From JAOADN01 sp049323795 (GTDB taxonomy: Bacteria; Pseudomonadota; Alphaproteobacteria; Rhodobacterales; Rhodobacteraceae): DNA of 64,000 nt. Below, in pieces: positions 44,881-52,270 of the stretch. Below the pieces are notes generated by a model. That model worked only from the letters and a program-made list of their open reading frames with translations, did not search any database and was not told the DNA's origin. Every line of letters begins with the position of its first letter. Within the stretch, counting starts at the first letter, position 1. A program made the translations under genes and the position numbers. The DNA lies in NCBI GenBank assembly GCA_049323795.1, contig JBMOOH010000049.1, positions 1 through 64,000 on the forward strand, written 5' to 3'.

Positions 44881-45882
44881 TCAGATGTCCTTGAGGACAG
44901 GTTTCGGAAGCCCGAGGCGGGCGGGATCGGCGCGGCCCGGCGGAGACTCGGTGCGCACCGCGACACGGAGCCTTGCCGAGCGGGCCCGCGGGTTCGCCGC
45001 CAGTTCGGTCTCGTCGCCAGCTATGCCCTGACGGCGGGGAAGATGGAAGGCCGCTGCAGCGGCGGCACGTTCGGGCGCGTGGCGGCTCGCCTGGCCCTCC
45101 GCGCCCGATCGGATCTGGAGGAAGCGCTTCACCACCCGGTCCTCGAGCGAGTGGAAGGTGACGACCGCAAGCCTGCCCCCCGGTTTCAGGGCGCGCTCGG
45201 CAGCCTCGAGCCCGGCGAGAAGCTGGCCGAATTCGTCGTTCACGGCGATGCGGAGGGCCTGGAAGCTGCGGGTCGCGGGGTGGCTCTGGCCCGGTTTCGC
45301 GCGCGGCAGCGCGCGCTCGATGATGCGGGCGAGCGCAAGGGTCGTCGTGATCGGCCCGACGGCACGGGCCGAGACGATGGCGCGGGCGATCCGGCGGGCC
45401 GCGCGTTCCTCGCCATAGTGGAAGAGGATGTCGGCGAGGCCGGATTCGGAGGCATGGTTGACGATGTCGGCGGCCGTCCGGCCCTGGTCGCCCATCCGCA
45501 TGTCGAGCGGGCCGTCCTTCTGGAAGGAAAAGCCGCGTTCGGGGGTGTCGATCTGCATGGAGGAGACGCCGAGATCGAGCACGACGCCGTCGACGGGGAT
45601 GCCGGCGATGGTGTCGAGGTCGGAAAAGGTGCCCTGCACGAGCCGGAGGCGGCCGCCGTAGGCCGAGGCCCAGGGGCGGGCGAGAGCGAAGACGGCAGGG
45701 TCGCGGTCGATCGCGATCACCTGCGCGGCACCGGCGCCGATCAGGGCGCGTGTGTAGCCGCCGGCGCCGAAGGTCCCGTCAACCCAGATGCCCGAGACGG
45801 GCGCGACGGCCTTCAGCAGCGGGCCGAGGAGGACGGGGATGTGGGGGTCGTCCTGCGGGATGCGGGCGGCGGCAGCGGCCAT
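44881..45882 (-). CDS. rsmH: 16S rRNA (cytosine(1402)-N4)-methyltransferase
   Basis: 333 residues, also called MraW. HIPVLLGPLLKAV N-terminus, SAM site DGTFGAGGYTRALI, VLDLGVSSMQID, DGPLDMRMG, and VTFHSLEDRVVKRFL. Methylates N4 of C1402 in 16S rRNA. Starts just after the mraZ stop (3-base gap) and is coupled to ftsL. Confidence 0.96.
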   Translation of the reverse strand: MAAAAARIPQDDPHIPVLLGPLLKAVAPVSGIWVDGTFGAGGYTRALIGAGAAQVIAIDRDPAVFALARPWASAYGGRLRLVQGTFSDLDTIAGIPVDGVVLDLGVSSMQIDTPERGFSFQKDGPLDMRMGDQGRTAADIVNHASESGLADILFHYGEERAARRIARAIVSARAVGPITTTLALARIIERALPRAKPGQSHPATRSFQALRIAVNDEFGQLLAGLEAAERALKPGGRLAVVTFHSLEDRVVKRFLQIRSGAEGQASRHAPERAAAAAAFHLPRRQGIAGDETELAANPRARSARLRVAVRTESPPGRADPARLGLPKPVLKDI

Positions 45883-45885
45883 GCG

Positions 45886-46389
45886 TCATCCCCTTGAGCG
45901 GGGCGGGAGCAGGCTCCGCGGGTCGAAATCCTCGGGGTAGATTTCGGAGAGCTTCGCGGCCTGGCGCCGGTCGTGCTCGGCGTAGGTCTCGGGCTTCCAG
46001 ATCTTGAAGTAGTCGCCGGCCGAGATGAAGAACGCCTCGTCCTTGAGGCCGATCTTCTCGCGCAGCTTCTGGGGCAGGACGAGCCGGCCGTCGTCGTCGA
46101 TCTGCGTTTCGAGCGACTTGCCGTGCATCAGGTCCTCGAGCATCAGGCGCTCTTTCGAGCCGCGCTGCATGTCCTCGATCTGGCGGTCGATCTCGTCGAT
46201 GGCGGTCATCGTGTAGACTTCGAGCCAGTCCTGGCGGTGGTCGCCGTAGACGATGACGATGTTGGGCTTCAGACCGTCGCGCCAGTCGGGGTCGGAGGCC
46301 TCGATGACGCGCCGGAAGGCCGCCGGGATCGACACGCGACCCTTGGCGTCCACCTTGAACGTCTCCGATCCTCTGAACCTGCGTGCCAA
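45886..46389 (-). CDS. mraZ: Transcriptional regulator MraZ
   Basis: 167 residues with two AbrB/SpoVT-like halves: FKVDAKGRVSIPAAFR at the start and ETQIDDDGRLVLPQKLRE in the second half. MraZ represses the dcw promoter in other bacteria by binding TGGG-type repeats; such an array lies 300 bases upstream. The family N-terminus MARRFRG begins at a TTG codon (46389) with only AAGGCG upstream; no in-frame ATG upstream fits. First gene of the dcw operon. Confidence 0.92.
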   Translation of the reverse strand: MARRFRGSETFKVDAKGRVSIPAAFRRVIEASDPDWRDGLKPNIVIVYGDHRQDWLEVYTMTAIDEIDRQIEDMQRGSKERLMLEDLMHGKSLETQIDDDGRLVLPQKLREKIGLKDEAFFISAGDYFKIWKPETYAEHDRRQAAKLSEIYPEDFDPRSLLPPRSRG

Positions 46390-46456
46390 GGGCGCGCGCC
46401 TTTCGTTCCCTGTCCCCTCCCCCCGGGAATCCCGCCGTCCCGATCACGACCGCCGG

Positions 46457-46500
46457 AAAAGACAACGGCGGATCGGGCTGCTGCCACTGCCCGATCCGCC
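46457..46500 (-). terminator. Intrinsic terminator inside the mraZ leader
   Basis: Perfect 12-bp stem GGCGGATCGGGC/GCCCGATCCGCC (arms 46500-46489 and 46478-46467 on the minus strand) with a 10-nt loop, followed by GTTGTCTTTT. Read-through would be required for dcw expression, so it is a possible attenuation point. Confidence 0.82.
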
Positions 46501-46688
46501 GCCCTCGTCCCATCTCTGGGTCGTCTGTCCGGCTGCGCCTGCCACCTGGGGGGATGTCTGCTCGCCTGCGCGCCGGATCTCTTGGTCTCGGAGTTGTGCG
46601 GGTGCCTGTATGAAGCCTGCTTTTCGCCGTGGGGTCTTGGGTGCCCCGAAGTTTGTCTGCCCGTCCTAGTCCGATGCACAAGGGATGA
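46457..46688 (-). ncRNA. upsM: UpsM-like sRNA in the long 5' leader of mraZ
   Basis: From a putative -10 TATAGT (46700 to 46695) transcription would begin near 46688 and meet a strong intrinsic terminator ending near 46457, 68 bases before mraZ. This gives an RNA of about 230 nt. In Rhodobacter sphaeroides the dcw cluster is preceded by an extended leader that yields the sRNA UpsM (about 200 nt) by termination and RNase E cleavage, and the RNA is described as conserved in Rhodobacteraceae. Position, size and terminator agree; I could not align the sequence with the known UpsM. RNase P RNA was considered and not supported. Confidence 0.65.
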
Positions 46689-46690
46689 CA

Positions 46691-46730
46691 TGGGACTATA
46701 TGGGAAGCAAGGGGAAAATGTGGGGGAATG
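46691..46730 (-). promoter_or_regulatory. Putative MraZ operator over the dcw promoter
   Basis: Four 5-base repeats TGGGA, TGGGA, GGGGA, TGGGG begin at 46691, 46701, 46711 and 46721, an exact 10-bp period with 5-base spacers. MraZ operators in other bacteria are TGGGN-N5 direct repeats. On the minus strand TATAGT (46700-46695), a likely -10, sits between two repeats, as expected of a repressor site. No clear -35 was seen. Confidence 0.7.
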
Positions 46731-47046
46731 GCATGACATCTGCCCGAGCAGAGGCACGGAAGCAAGCCATGGCGGTAATTATGGCATGGATAAATCACAT
46801 ATATTGTGGAGTCTTTCGATCTTGCATCAATATCTGGCGTAACTCGATGAGGTCTGGAGGGGACATGCCACGTTCGGACGGTTTCCCACGCAATCCCGGA
46901 AAATCCGCCGGGTCAGGCGTGGACAGCGCCGGCAACGCGGGCGGAAGCCCCGGAATCACGACCGTTCACGCGGTCGAGACGGCCGGTGATTCGGCGTGTT
47001 GCGCTGGCTTTCCCGCGAAATCCCGCACGCGCTGCGCGGCGGCGCG
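46731..47046. other. Spacer between dcw promoter region and the mrp 3' end
   Basis: 316 bases. The part 46770-46860 is AT-rich. A plus-strand reading frame of 75 codons from ATG 46865, with GGAGGGGAC before it, runs into the mrp 3' end; it resembles nothing I know. No terminator for mrp was clearly recognised here. Confidence 0.4.
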
Positions 47047-48114
47047 TCAGGCCATGCCGCCGGCGACGAGGCGGGCCGCGAGACGTGCATAGGCCTCGGC
47101 GATCGGCCCCTCGCCCGCCGCGATGGGGGTGCCGGCGTCGCCTGCGAGGCGGACGTCGAGGCTGAGGGGGAGCTCGCCGAGGAAGGGCACGCCGATGCGG
47201 TCGGCCTCGGCCCGGACGCCGCCATGGCCGAAGATGTGCGCCTCGTGCCCGCAACTGGGACAGATATAGGTGGACATGTTCTCGATGAGGCCGAGAACCG
47301 GCGTCTTGAGCTTGGCGAACATGTCGATGGCGCGGCGCGCGTCGAGAAGCGCCACGTCCTGCGGAGTGGAGACGACGAGGGCGCCGGTCAGGTGCGTGCG
47401 CTGGCAGAGGGTGAGCTGCACGTCACCGGTCCCGGGCGGAAGATCGACGACGAGGACGTCGAGTTTGCCCCATTCCACCTGCGTCAGAAGCTGCTGGAGC
47501 GCGCCCATCAGCATGGGCCCGCGCCAGACGACGGCTTCGTTTTCCTTCAGCATGAGGCCGATCGACATCATGGTGACGCCGTGGGCCCTGAGAGGGATGA
47601 TCGTCTTGCCGTCGGGCGACTGCGGGCGCTGGCTGACGCCCATCATCCGGGGCTGCGAGGGGCCGTAGATGTCGGCGTCGAGGAGGCCGACGCGGCGGCC
47701 CTGGCGGGCGAGCGCGACGGTGAGGTTCGAGGCGACGGTGGACTTGCCGACCCCGCCCTTGCCCGAGGCCACGGCGAGGATGCGGTCGACGCCGGTGACG
47801 CGCTGGGGGCCGGCCTGCGGTGTCGGGTGGCCGCCGATCTTGAGCGTCGGCGGGGGGGCCTTCTGCGCGGGACCGTGCGCGGTCAGGACGACCGAGACGG
47901 GCCCTGCCCCCAGCGCCTTCAGGTCCGCCTCGGCCTGGTCGCGGACGGGGGCGAGCGCACGGGCGGCTTCGGGGCTTTCGGCCTCGATCACGAAGCGAAT
48001 CCCGTCGGAACCGACCGCGAGCGCGCGGACCAGATCGCGGCTGATGAGCGTTCCGCCACCCGGAACGGCGATGCGGCCGAGGATGGCCTCTACAGTTTCT
48101 CTGGTCACGGTCAT
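47047..48114 (-). CDS. mrp: Iron-sulfur cluster carrier protein Mrp/ApbC (P-loop ATPase)
   Basis: 355 residues. An N-terminal MIP18/DUF59-like domain (TRETVEAILGRIAVPG), a Pro-rich joint, then the Mrp/NBP35 ATPase: deviant Walker A ASGKGGVGKSTV, DADIYGPSQPRMMG, VDLPPGTGDVQLT, and the bridging CxxC in STYICPSCGHE. Carries and transfers Fe-S clusters in the cytoplasm. AAGGGAAATCAC precedes ATG 48114; an in-frame start 17 codons earlier is less likely. Divergent from the DUF1127-sRNA transcript. Confidence 0.93.
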   Translation of the reverse strand: MTVTRETVEAILGRIAVPGGGTLISRDLVRALAVGSDGIRFVIEAESPEAARALAPVRDQAEADLKALGAGPVSVVLTAHGPAQKAPPPTLKIGGHPTPQAGPQRVTGVDRILAVASGKGGVGKSTVASNLTVALARQGRRVGLLDADIYGPSQPRMMGVSQRPQSPDGKTIIPLRAHGVTMMSIGLMLKENEAVVWRGPMLMGALQQLLTQVEWGKLDVLVVDLPPGTGDVQLTLCQRTHLTGALVVSTPQDVALLDARRAIDMFAKLKTPVLGLIENMSTYICPSCGHEAHIFGHGGVRAEADRIGVPFLGELPLSLDVRLAGDAGTPIAAGEGPIAEAYARLAARLVAGGMA

Positions 48115-48242
48115 GTGATTTCCCTTGACGGATTCCCCGCCCGGCGCGGCGTCTGAGGTACGCAACTCAACTTGTGGGCGGCCCGCGGCTAATAAAAGGT
48201 CGCCCCTGCTGAAAACCTGAGCGAAAATAGGTCAGTAGAAGT

Positions 48243-48259
48243 CATGCACATTCTGCATG
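48243..48259. promoter_or_regulatory. Inverted repeat in the mrp/DUF1127 divergent region
   Basis: CATGCA-N5-TGCATG, a 17-bp dyad, lies 100 bases before the DUF1127 start and 130 before mrp. It could be an operator. The promoter for the DUF1127-sRNA transcript should be nearby; in R. sphaeroides the equivalent promoter is RpoHI/RpoHII dependent, but no -35/-10 can be assigned here with confidence. Confidence 0.35.
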
Positions 48260-48358
48260 GCAGCATTGTGGGCCGACCCGTTGTGCAGTTGCAGCATTAG
48301 CGCCATCTTCTCCTCAGCGACGCCAGAACGGCGCACATGGGTAAATGAGGCAACTGAA

Positions 48359-48574
48359 ATGGCAAATGTAAATGTTCTCCGTCACGCCGACTCGGGTCTT
48401 GTCGGCAAGTTCACCGCCTACCTCGCCGAATACCGTGCTGCCCGCAAGCGCCACAACGTATATCGCGAGACGCTCGCCGAACTGAACGCGCTGAGCGACC
48501 GCGACCTGGCCGACATGGGCATGAGCCGGTTCATGCTGGACGAAGTGGCGCGGGAAGCAGCCTACGGCAAGTGA
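48359..48574 (+). CDS. DUF1127 small basic protein, CcaF1-like
   Basis: 71 residues. The C-terminal 45 have the DUF1127 (YjiS-like) pattern: RETLAELNALSDRDLADMGMSRFMLDEVAREAAYG. GAGG lies at a good distance from ATG 48359. DUF1127 proteins are small, arginine-rich and stress-related. In R. sphaeroides the protein encoded directly before the CcsR sRNAs (CcaF1) is of this family and binds RNA; here the hairpin array begins 11 bases after the stop, so this is very likely its counterpart. The sRNAs are probably processed from this mRNA's 3' part. Confidence 0.88.
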   Translation: MANVNVLRHADSGLVGKFTAYLAEYRAARKRHNVYRETLAELNALSDRDLADMGMSRFMLDEVAREAAYGK

Positions 48575-48579
48575 GTTTC

Positions 48580-48866
48580 CATCCTGGACCCTTCCTCCTC
48601 CCTGGGTCCGGGTGACTACGGCGGCGGCGCCGACCTCCTCCCTGGTGCCGCCGCCACTTTTGGATACCCCGCCGCACGGCGGGGAACGTGACGCGAGGCC
48701 CCTTCCTCCTCCCTCGGGGCCAGCGTGGTGAAGACGGCGGCGCCCTTCCTCCTCCCTCGGGCTGCCGCGGTCTTCACGGCAACAGCGCCCGCGCCCCCCC
48801 TCCTCCCTCGGGGCGCCGGTTGCGACCGACGGCGGCGCGGGTCCTCCCCCTGCGCCGCCGTTTCCG
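48580..48866 (+). ncRNA. Array of CCTCCTCCC-loop sRNAs (CcsR / cuckoo RNA type)
   Basis: Six hairpins in tandem. Loops with CCTCCTCCC: stem 48586-48591/48604-48609; 48620-48631/48644-48655; 48697-48702/48716-48721; 48728-48777 (long, GTGAAGAC ends); 48791-48797/48810-48816. The sixth, 48830-48860, has CCTCCCCC and a T-rich tail. A perfect loop-poor palindrome at 48667-48684 separates the second and third. CCUCCUCCC is complementary to Shine-Dalgarno sequences. CcsR1-4 in R. sphaeroides have this exact arrangement after a DUF1127 gene and affect C1 metabolism and the oxidative stress response. Here there are five perfect motifs. Exact RNA ends cannot be read from sequence. Confidence 0.88.
48830..48865 (+). 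terminator. Terminator hairpin closing the sRNA array
   Basis: CGGCGGCGC (48830-48838) pairs with GCGCCGCCG (48852-48860), followed by TTTCCGTTTG. The loop contains CCTCCCCC, a variant of the motif in the preceding five loops. Confidence 0.78.
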
Positions 48867-49011
48867 TTTGACCTTCGTGAATCAGTGCCGAGACACCGGA
48901 TCCCGGGAACGCGATTGTCGCCGGCGGCGAGAGGATGCGGGGTCGATGGAATTCCGCCGCCGTCGGCTGCCGAGCGGGGCGGACCTGATCCGGGCGCGGC
49001 CCGGCCGAGGG

Positions 49012-51438
49012 TCAGAACGGGATGTCACCGGCGAGATCTTCGGCCACGACATAGCCCGCGAGGACGTGCTTTTCGCCGGCCCTGTCGAACGCGACGGCGA
49101 GCTTGTCGCCTTCGAGCGCGGTGACGGTGCCGTAGCCGAACTTCCTGTGGAACACGCGGTCGCCTTCGGTGAAGGCAGTGACGGCGTCGAGGTCGATGAC
49201 GACGTGCCGTGCCTCGCGCGGCTGCGAGATCGGGCGCCGGGAGGAGCGTTCCTGCATCCGCTTCCAGCCTGGGGAGTTGTAGACGTCAGCCCTGGTGGCG
49301 CGGTCCTCGATGGAGGAGCCGCCGGAGGAACCGCCGTGGCCCCTTGCGCCGAAGCCGCCACCGGACCCGCCCCCGACGCCGCCCCCGACGCTCATGCCGG
49401 CCGCGCCGAAGCCGCCGCCGTAGAGGCCGGGAGGCGTCAGTACCTCGACGTGTTCGGCGGGGAGTTCGTCGATGAAGCGCGAGGGAAGCGCGGATTGCCA
49501 CTGGCCGTAGACGCGGCGGTTGCCGGCGAAGCCGATGGTGCAGAGCCGTTCCGCACGGGTGATGCCGACATAGGCGAGGCGGCGTTCCTCTTCGAGGCCG
49601 GCGAGGCCCGACTCGTCCATGCTGCGCTGGCTGGGGAAGAGGCCGTCCTCCCACCCTGGCAGGAACACGACGGGGAATTCGAGGCCCTTGGCGGCGTGAA
49701 GGGTCATGATCGTGACCTTCTCGGCCGCGTCCTCGGCGTCGTTGTCCATGATGAGGCTGACGTGCTCGAGGAAGCCCTGCAGGTTGTCGAAGGATTCCAG
49801 TGCCTTGACGAGTTCCTTGAGGTTGTCGAGCCGCCCCGGCGCCTCGGGCGTCTTGTCGTTCTGCCACATCCCGGTATAGCCGGATTCGTCCAGGATCGTC
49901 TCGGCCAGGCGGATGTGGTCGTAGTCGGGAACGAGCGTGACCCTGTGCCAGCGGTCGATCCCTTCGACGAACGTTCTGAGCGCCCCCGCCCCCTTGCCGG
50001 TGATGCGGCCCGTGGCGAGGGCCACGCGGGCGGCGTCGAGGTAGGAGGACTGGTTTTCGCGCGCCATGCGGGCGATGTCGGTCTGCGCTTTCTCCCCCAG
50101 GCCCCGTTTCGGCAGGTTCACCACCCGCTCGAAGGCGAGATCGTCGTCGGGTGACACGGCGAGGCGGAAATAGGCCATCGCGTCGCGGATTTCCTGGCGC
50201 TCGTAGAAGCGCGGGCCGCCGATGACTCGGTAGGGAAGGCCGATGGTCAGGAACCGGTCCTCGAAGGCGCGCATCTGGTGGGAGGCGCGGACGAGGATCG
50301 CCTGGCCGTTCAGGTCCACCGGGTCCATGCCACGGGTGCCGCGCTGGATCGCCTCGACCTCCTCGCCGATCCAGCGCGCCTCTTCCTCGCCGTCCCAGTG
50401 GCCGATGAGGCGGACCTTCTCGCCGTCGTCGCCTTCGGTCCAGAGCGTCTTGCCGAGACGACCCTTGTTCGAGGCGATCAGGCCGCTCGCGGCGGCGAGG
50501 ATGTGGCCGGTCGAGCGGTAGTTCTGTTCGAGCCGGATGACCTTCGCCCCGGGAAAATCCTTCTCGAACCGCAGGATGTTGCCCACCTCGGCCCCGCGCC
50601 AGCCGTAGATCGACTGGTCGTCGTCGCCCACGCAGCAGATGTTGTGGTGGGCCTGCGCGAGGAGCCGGAGCCAGAGATACTGGGCGACGTTGGTGTCCTG
50701 GTATTCGTCCACCAGGATGTAGCGGAACCACCGCTGGTACTGGTCGAGCACGTCCGGGTGGCCGCGGAAGATCGTCAGGCAGTGGAGGAGCAGGTCGCCG
50801 AAGTCGGTGGCGTTGAGCGTCTTCAGGCGGTCCTGATAGGCGGCGTAAAGCTCGGTGCCGCGGAAGTTGAAGGCGGTGGCGTCGGACTGCGGCACCTTGT
50901 CGGGGGTCAGCGCGCGGTTCTTCCAGCCGTCGATGAGGCCCGCCAGCATCCGGGCGGGCCAGCGCTTTTCGTCGATGTTCTCGGCGAGGATGAGCTGTTT
51001 CAGAAGCCGGATCTGGTCGTCGGTGTCGAGGATGGTGAAGTTCGACTTGAGGCCGACGAGTTCCGCGTGGCGGCGGAGGAGCTTGACCGAGACCGAGTGG
51101 AAGGTCCCCATCCACGGCATCCCCTCGGCCGCCTGCCCGATCAGCCGCCCGATCCGGTCCCTCATCTCGCGCGCGGCCTTGTTGGTGAAGGTGACGGCGA
51201 GGATTTCGTTCGGGCGCGCGCGGCCCGTGACGAGCAGATGCGCGATGCGGGCGGTGAGCGCCTTGGTCTTGCCGGTTCCTGCGCCCGCGAGCATGAGGAC
51301 CGGGCCGTCGAGCGAGTCCACCGCCTCGCGCTGGGCGGGGTTCAGGTCGGCCAGATAGGGCGCGCCCCGGGCCGCGGCGGCACGCTGCGACAGCGGTGCG
51401 TCGCCGGAAATGATCCTGGTGTCGTCGGGGGGGGCCAT
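49012..51438 (-). CDS. uvrD: UvrD/PcrA-type ATP-dependent DNA helicase
   Basis: 808 residues, superfamily 1A helicase in repair and replication restart. Motifs in order: LNPAQREAV, GAGTGKTKALTARI, TFTNKAAREMRDRI, DEYQDTN, GDDDQSIYGWRGA, LEQNYRST, TLHAAKGLEFPVVFL, YVGITRAERLC. After the core comes a Gly-rich linker (about 640-680, repeats of GGG with S, F, A) and a C-terminal Tudor-like end with DRVFHRKFGYGTVTALEGDKLAV. The start at 51438 (MAPPDDTRII) has weak Shine-Dalgarno; upstream in-frame starts are possible. Confidence 0.94.
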   Translation of the reverse strand: MAPPDDTRIISGDAPLSQRAAAARGAPYLADLNPAQREAVDSLDGPVLMLAGAGTGKTKALTARIAHLLVTGRARPNEILAVTFTNKAAREMRDRIGRLIGQAAEGMPWMGTFHSVSVKLLRRHAELVGLKSNFTILDTDDQIRLLKQLILAENIDEKRWPARMLAGLIDGWKNRALTPDKVPQSDATAFNFRGTELYAAYQDRLKTLNATDFGDLLLHCLTIFRGHPDVLDQYQRWFRYILVDEYQDTNVAQYLWLRLLAQAHHNICCVGDDDQSIYGWRGAEVGNILRFEKDFPGAKVIRLEQNYRSTGHILAAASGLIASNKGRLGKTLWTEGDDGEKVRLIGHWDGEEEARWIGEEVEAIQRGTRGMDPVDLNGQAILVRASHQMRAFEDRFLTIGLPYRVIGGPRFYERQEIRDAMAYFRLAVSPDDDLAFERVVNLPKRGLGEKAQTDIARMARENQSSYLDAARVALATGRITGKGAGALRTFVEGIDRWHRVTLVPDYDHIRLAETILDESGYTGMWQNDKTPEAPGRLDNLKELVKALESFDNLQGFLEHVSLIMDNDAEDAAEKVTIMTLHAAKGLEFPVVFLPGWEDGLFPSQRSMDESGLAGLEEERRLAYVGITRAERLCTIGFAGNRRVYGQWQSALPSRFIDELPAEHVEVLTPPGLYGGGFGAAGMSVGGGVGGGSGGGFGARGHGGSSGGSSIEDRATRADVYNSPGWKRMQERSSRRPISQPREARHVVIDLDAVTAFTEGDRVFHRKFGYGTVTALEGDKLAVAFDRAGEKHVLAGYVVAEDLAGDIPF

Positions 51439-51593
51439 CCTGGAAGGATAGAACGACTCGCGGCGGCGGAAAAGGGTCTGTTCGATGATTGTTCCCGGCC
51501 GGCTCGCCGGCATGTGACTGCGCGGCGGAGGACTCGCACGGACAGGGCGTGTACGGTGGGCCTCTACGGTGCGAGAGAAGGAGTTTTCCCCGA

Positions 51594-52154
51594 ATGCCAA
51601 AGCCCGCAGTTCCCGCCGCCTTTGCCCTGGTGCTTGCCATGACCGCCGCCATCCCCGCCTTTGCCCATGAATTCAATCTCTTGCTGCTCGCACCCGCAGG
51701 CGCGACCGAGGCCGAGATGCAGGACATGCGCTCGGCCTTCCTCATCGCCTCGCGCGAGCGGGACGGTCACGCGGACGAGACCTCGGAAGGCCATCTCGGC
51801 GGGATCGACGTCCAGATGGAACTGGCCCGGCTGGATCAGGCCGGGGGCGACCCGGCGACCGCCTTCGTCCTTGCGCCCTTCGCGCCGGCCGATGATCCGG
51901 CGGTCGCGGCGCTTGCGGCTCCGGGGAATGCCGTCGTGGTCGGGACCGATACGCTGGACATCGTTCCCGAGAGCGTGCTCGGGGCGGCCGGCGGAACGGC
52001 CGCCTTTGCCGATCGCTTCATGGCCGAGACAGGCCGTTCACCGGGCCCCGGAGCCATCGCGACCTACAGGGCGGCCCGCGCCGTCGACCTCGCGGTCCGT
52101 CCGCTTGGCTCGGTCGATGACCGGGGCGCCCTGCGGCGCGGGCTGCGGCGCTGA
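51594..52154 (+). CDS. Periplasmic protein of unknown function
   Basis: 186 residues. Signal peptide (AAFALVLAMTAAIPAFA, cleavage before HEFN), then a soluble domain with RERDGHADETSEGHLGGIDVQMELA, resembling short versions of type-1 periplasmic binding folds, and an Arg-rich C-terminus. The HLGGID phrase recalls a small family I cannot name. AAGGAG precedes ATG 51594. Divergent from uvrD; the GGDEF gene follows after 116 bases, so they could share a transcript. No function proposed. Confidence 0.75.
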   Translation: MPKPAVPAAFALVLAMTAAIPAFAHEFNLLLLAPAGATEAEMQDMRSAFLIASRERDGHADETSEGHLGGIDVQMELARLDQAGGDPATAFVLAPFAPADDPAVAALAAPGNAVVVGTDTLDIVPESVLGAAGGTAAFADRFMAETGRSPGPGAIATYRAARAVDLAVRPLGSVDDRGALRRGLRR

Positions 52155-52270
52155 CCGGCTCGGGCGGCCACGGTCCCCGGCCGGTTTGCGGTTTTCCCGG
52201 TCGTCGCTAAACCTCCCTTAACGCTGCACATGCATCCTGGCTGACGGCGCCGCCCGGCGCGGAGGGAGCG

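Noticed and set aside
46390..46690. RNase P RNA in the mraZ leader
   Set aside because: The conserved GAGGAAAGTCC and ACAGAA elements are not present on either strand; UpsM-like leader fits better.
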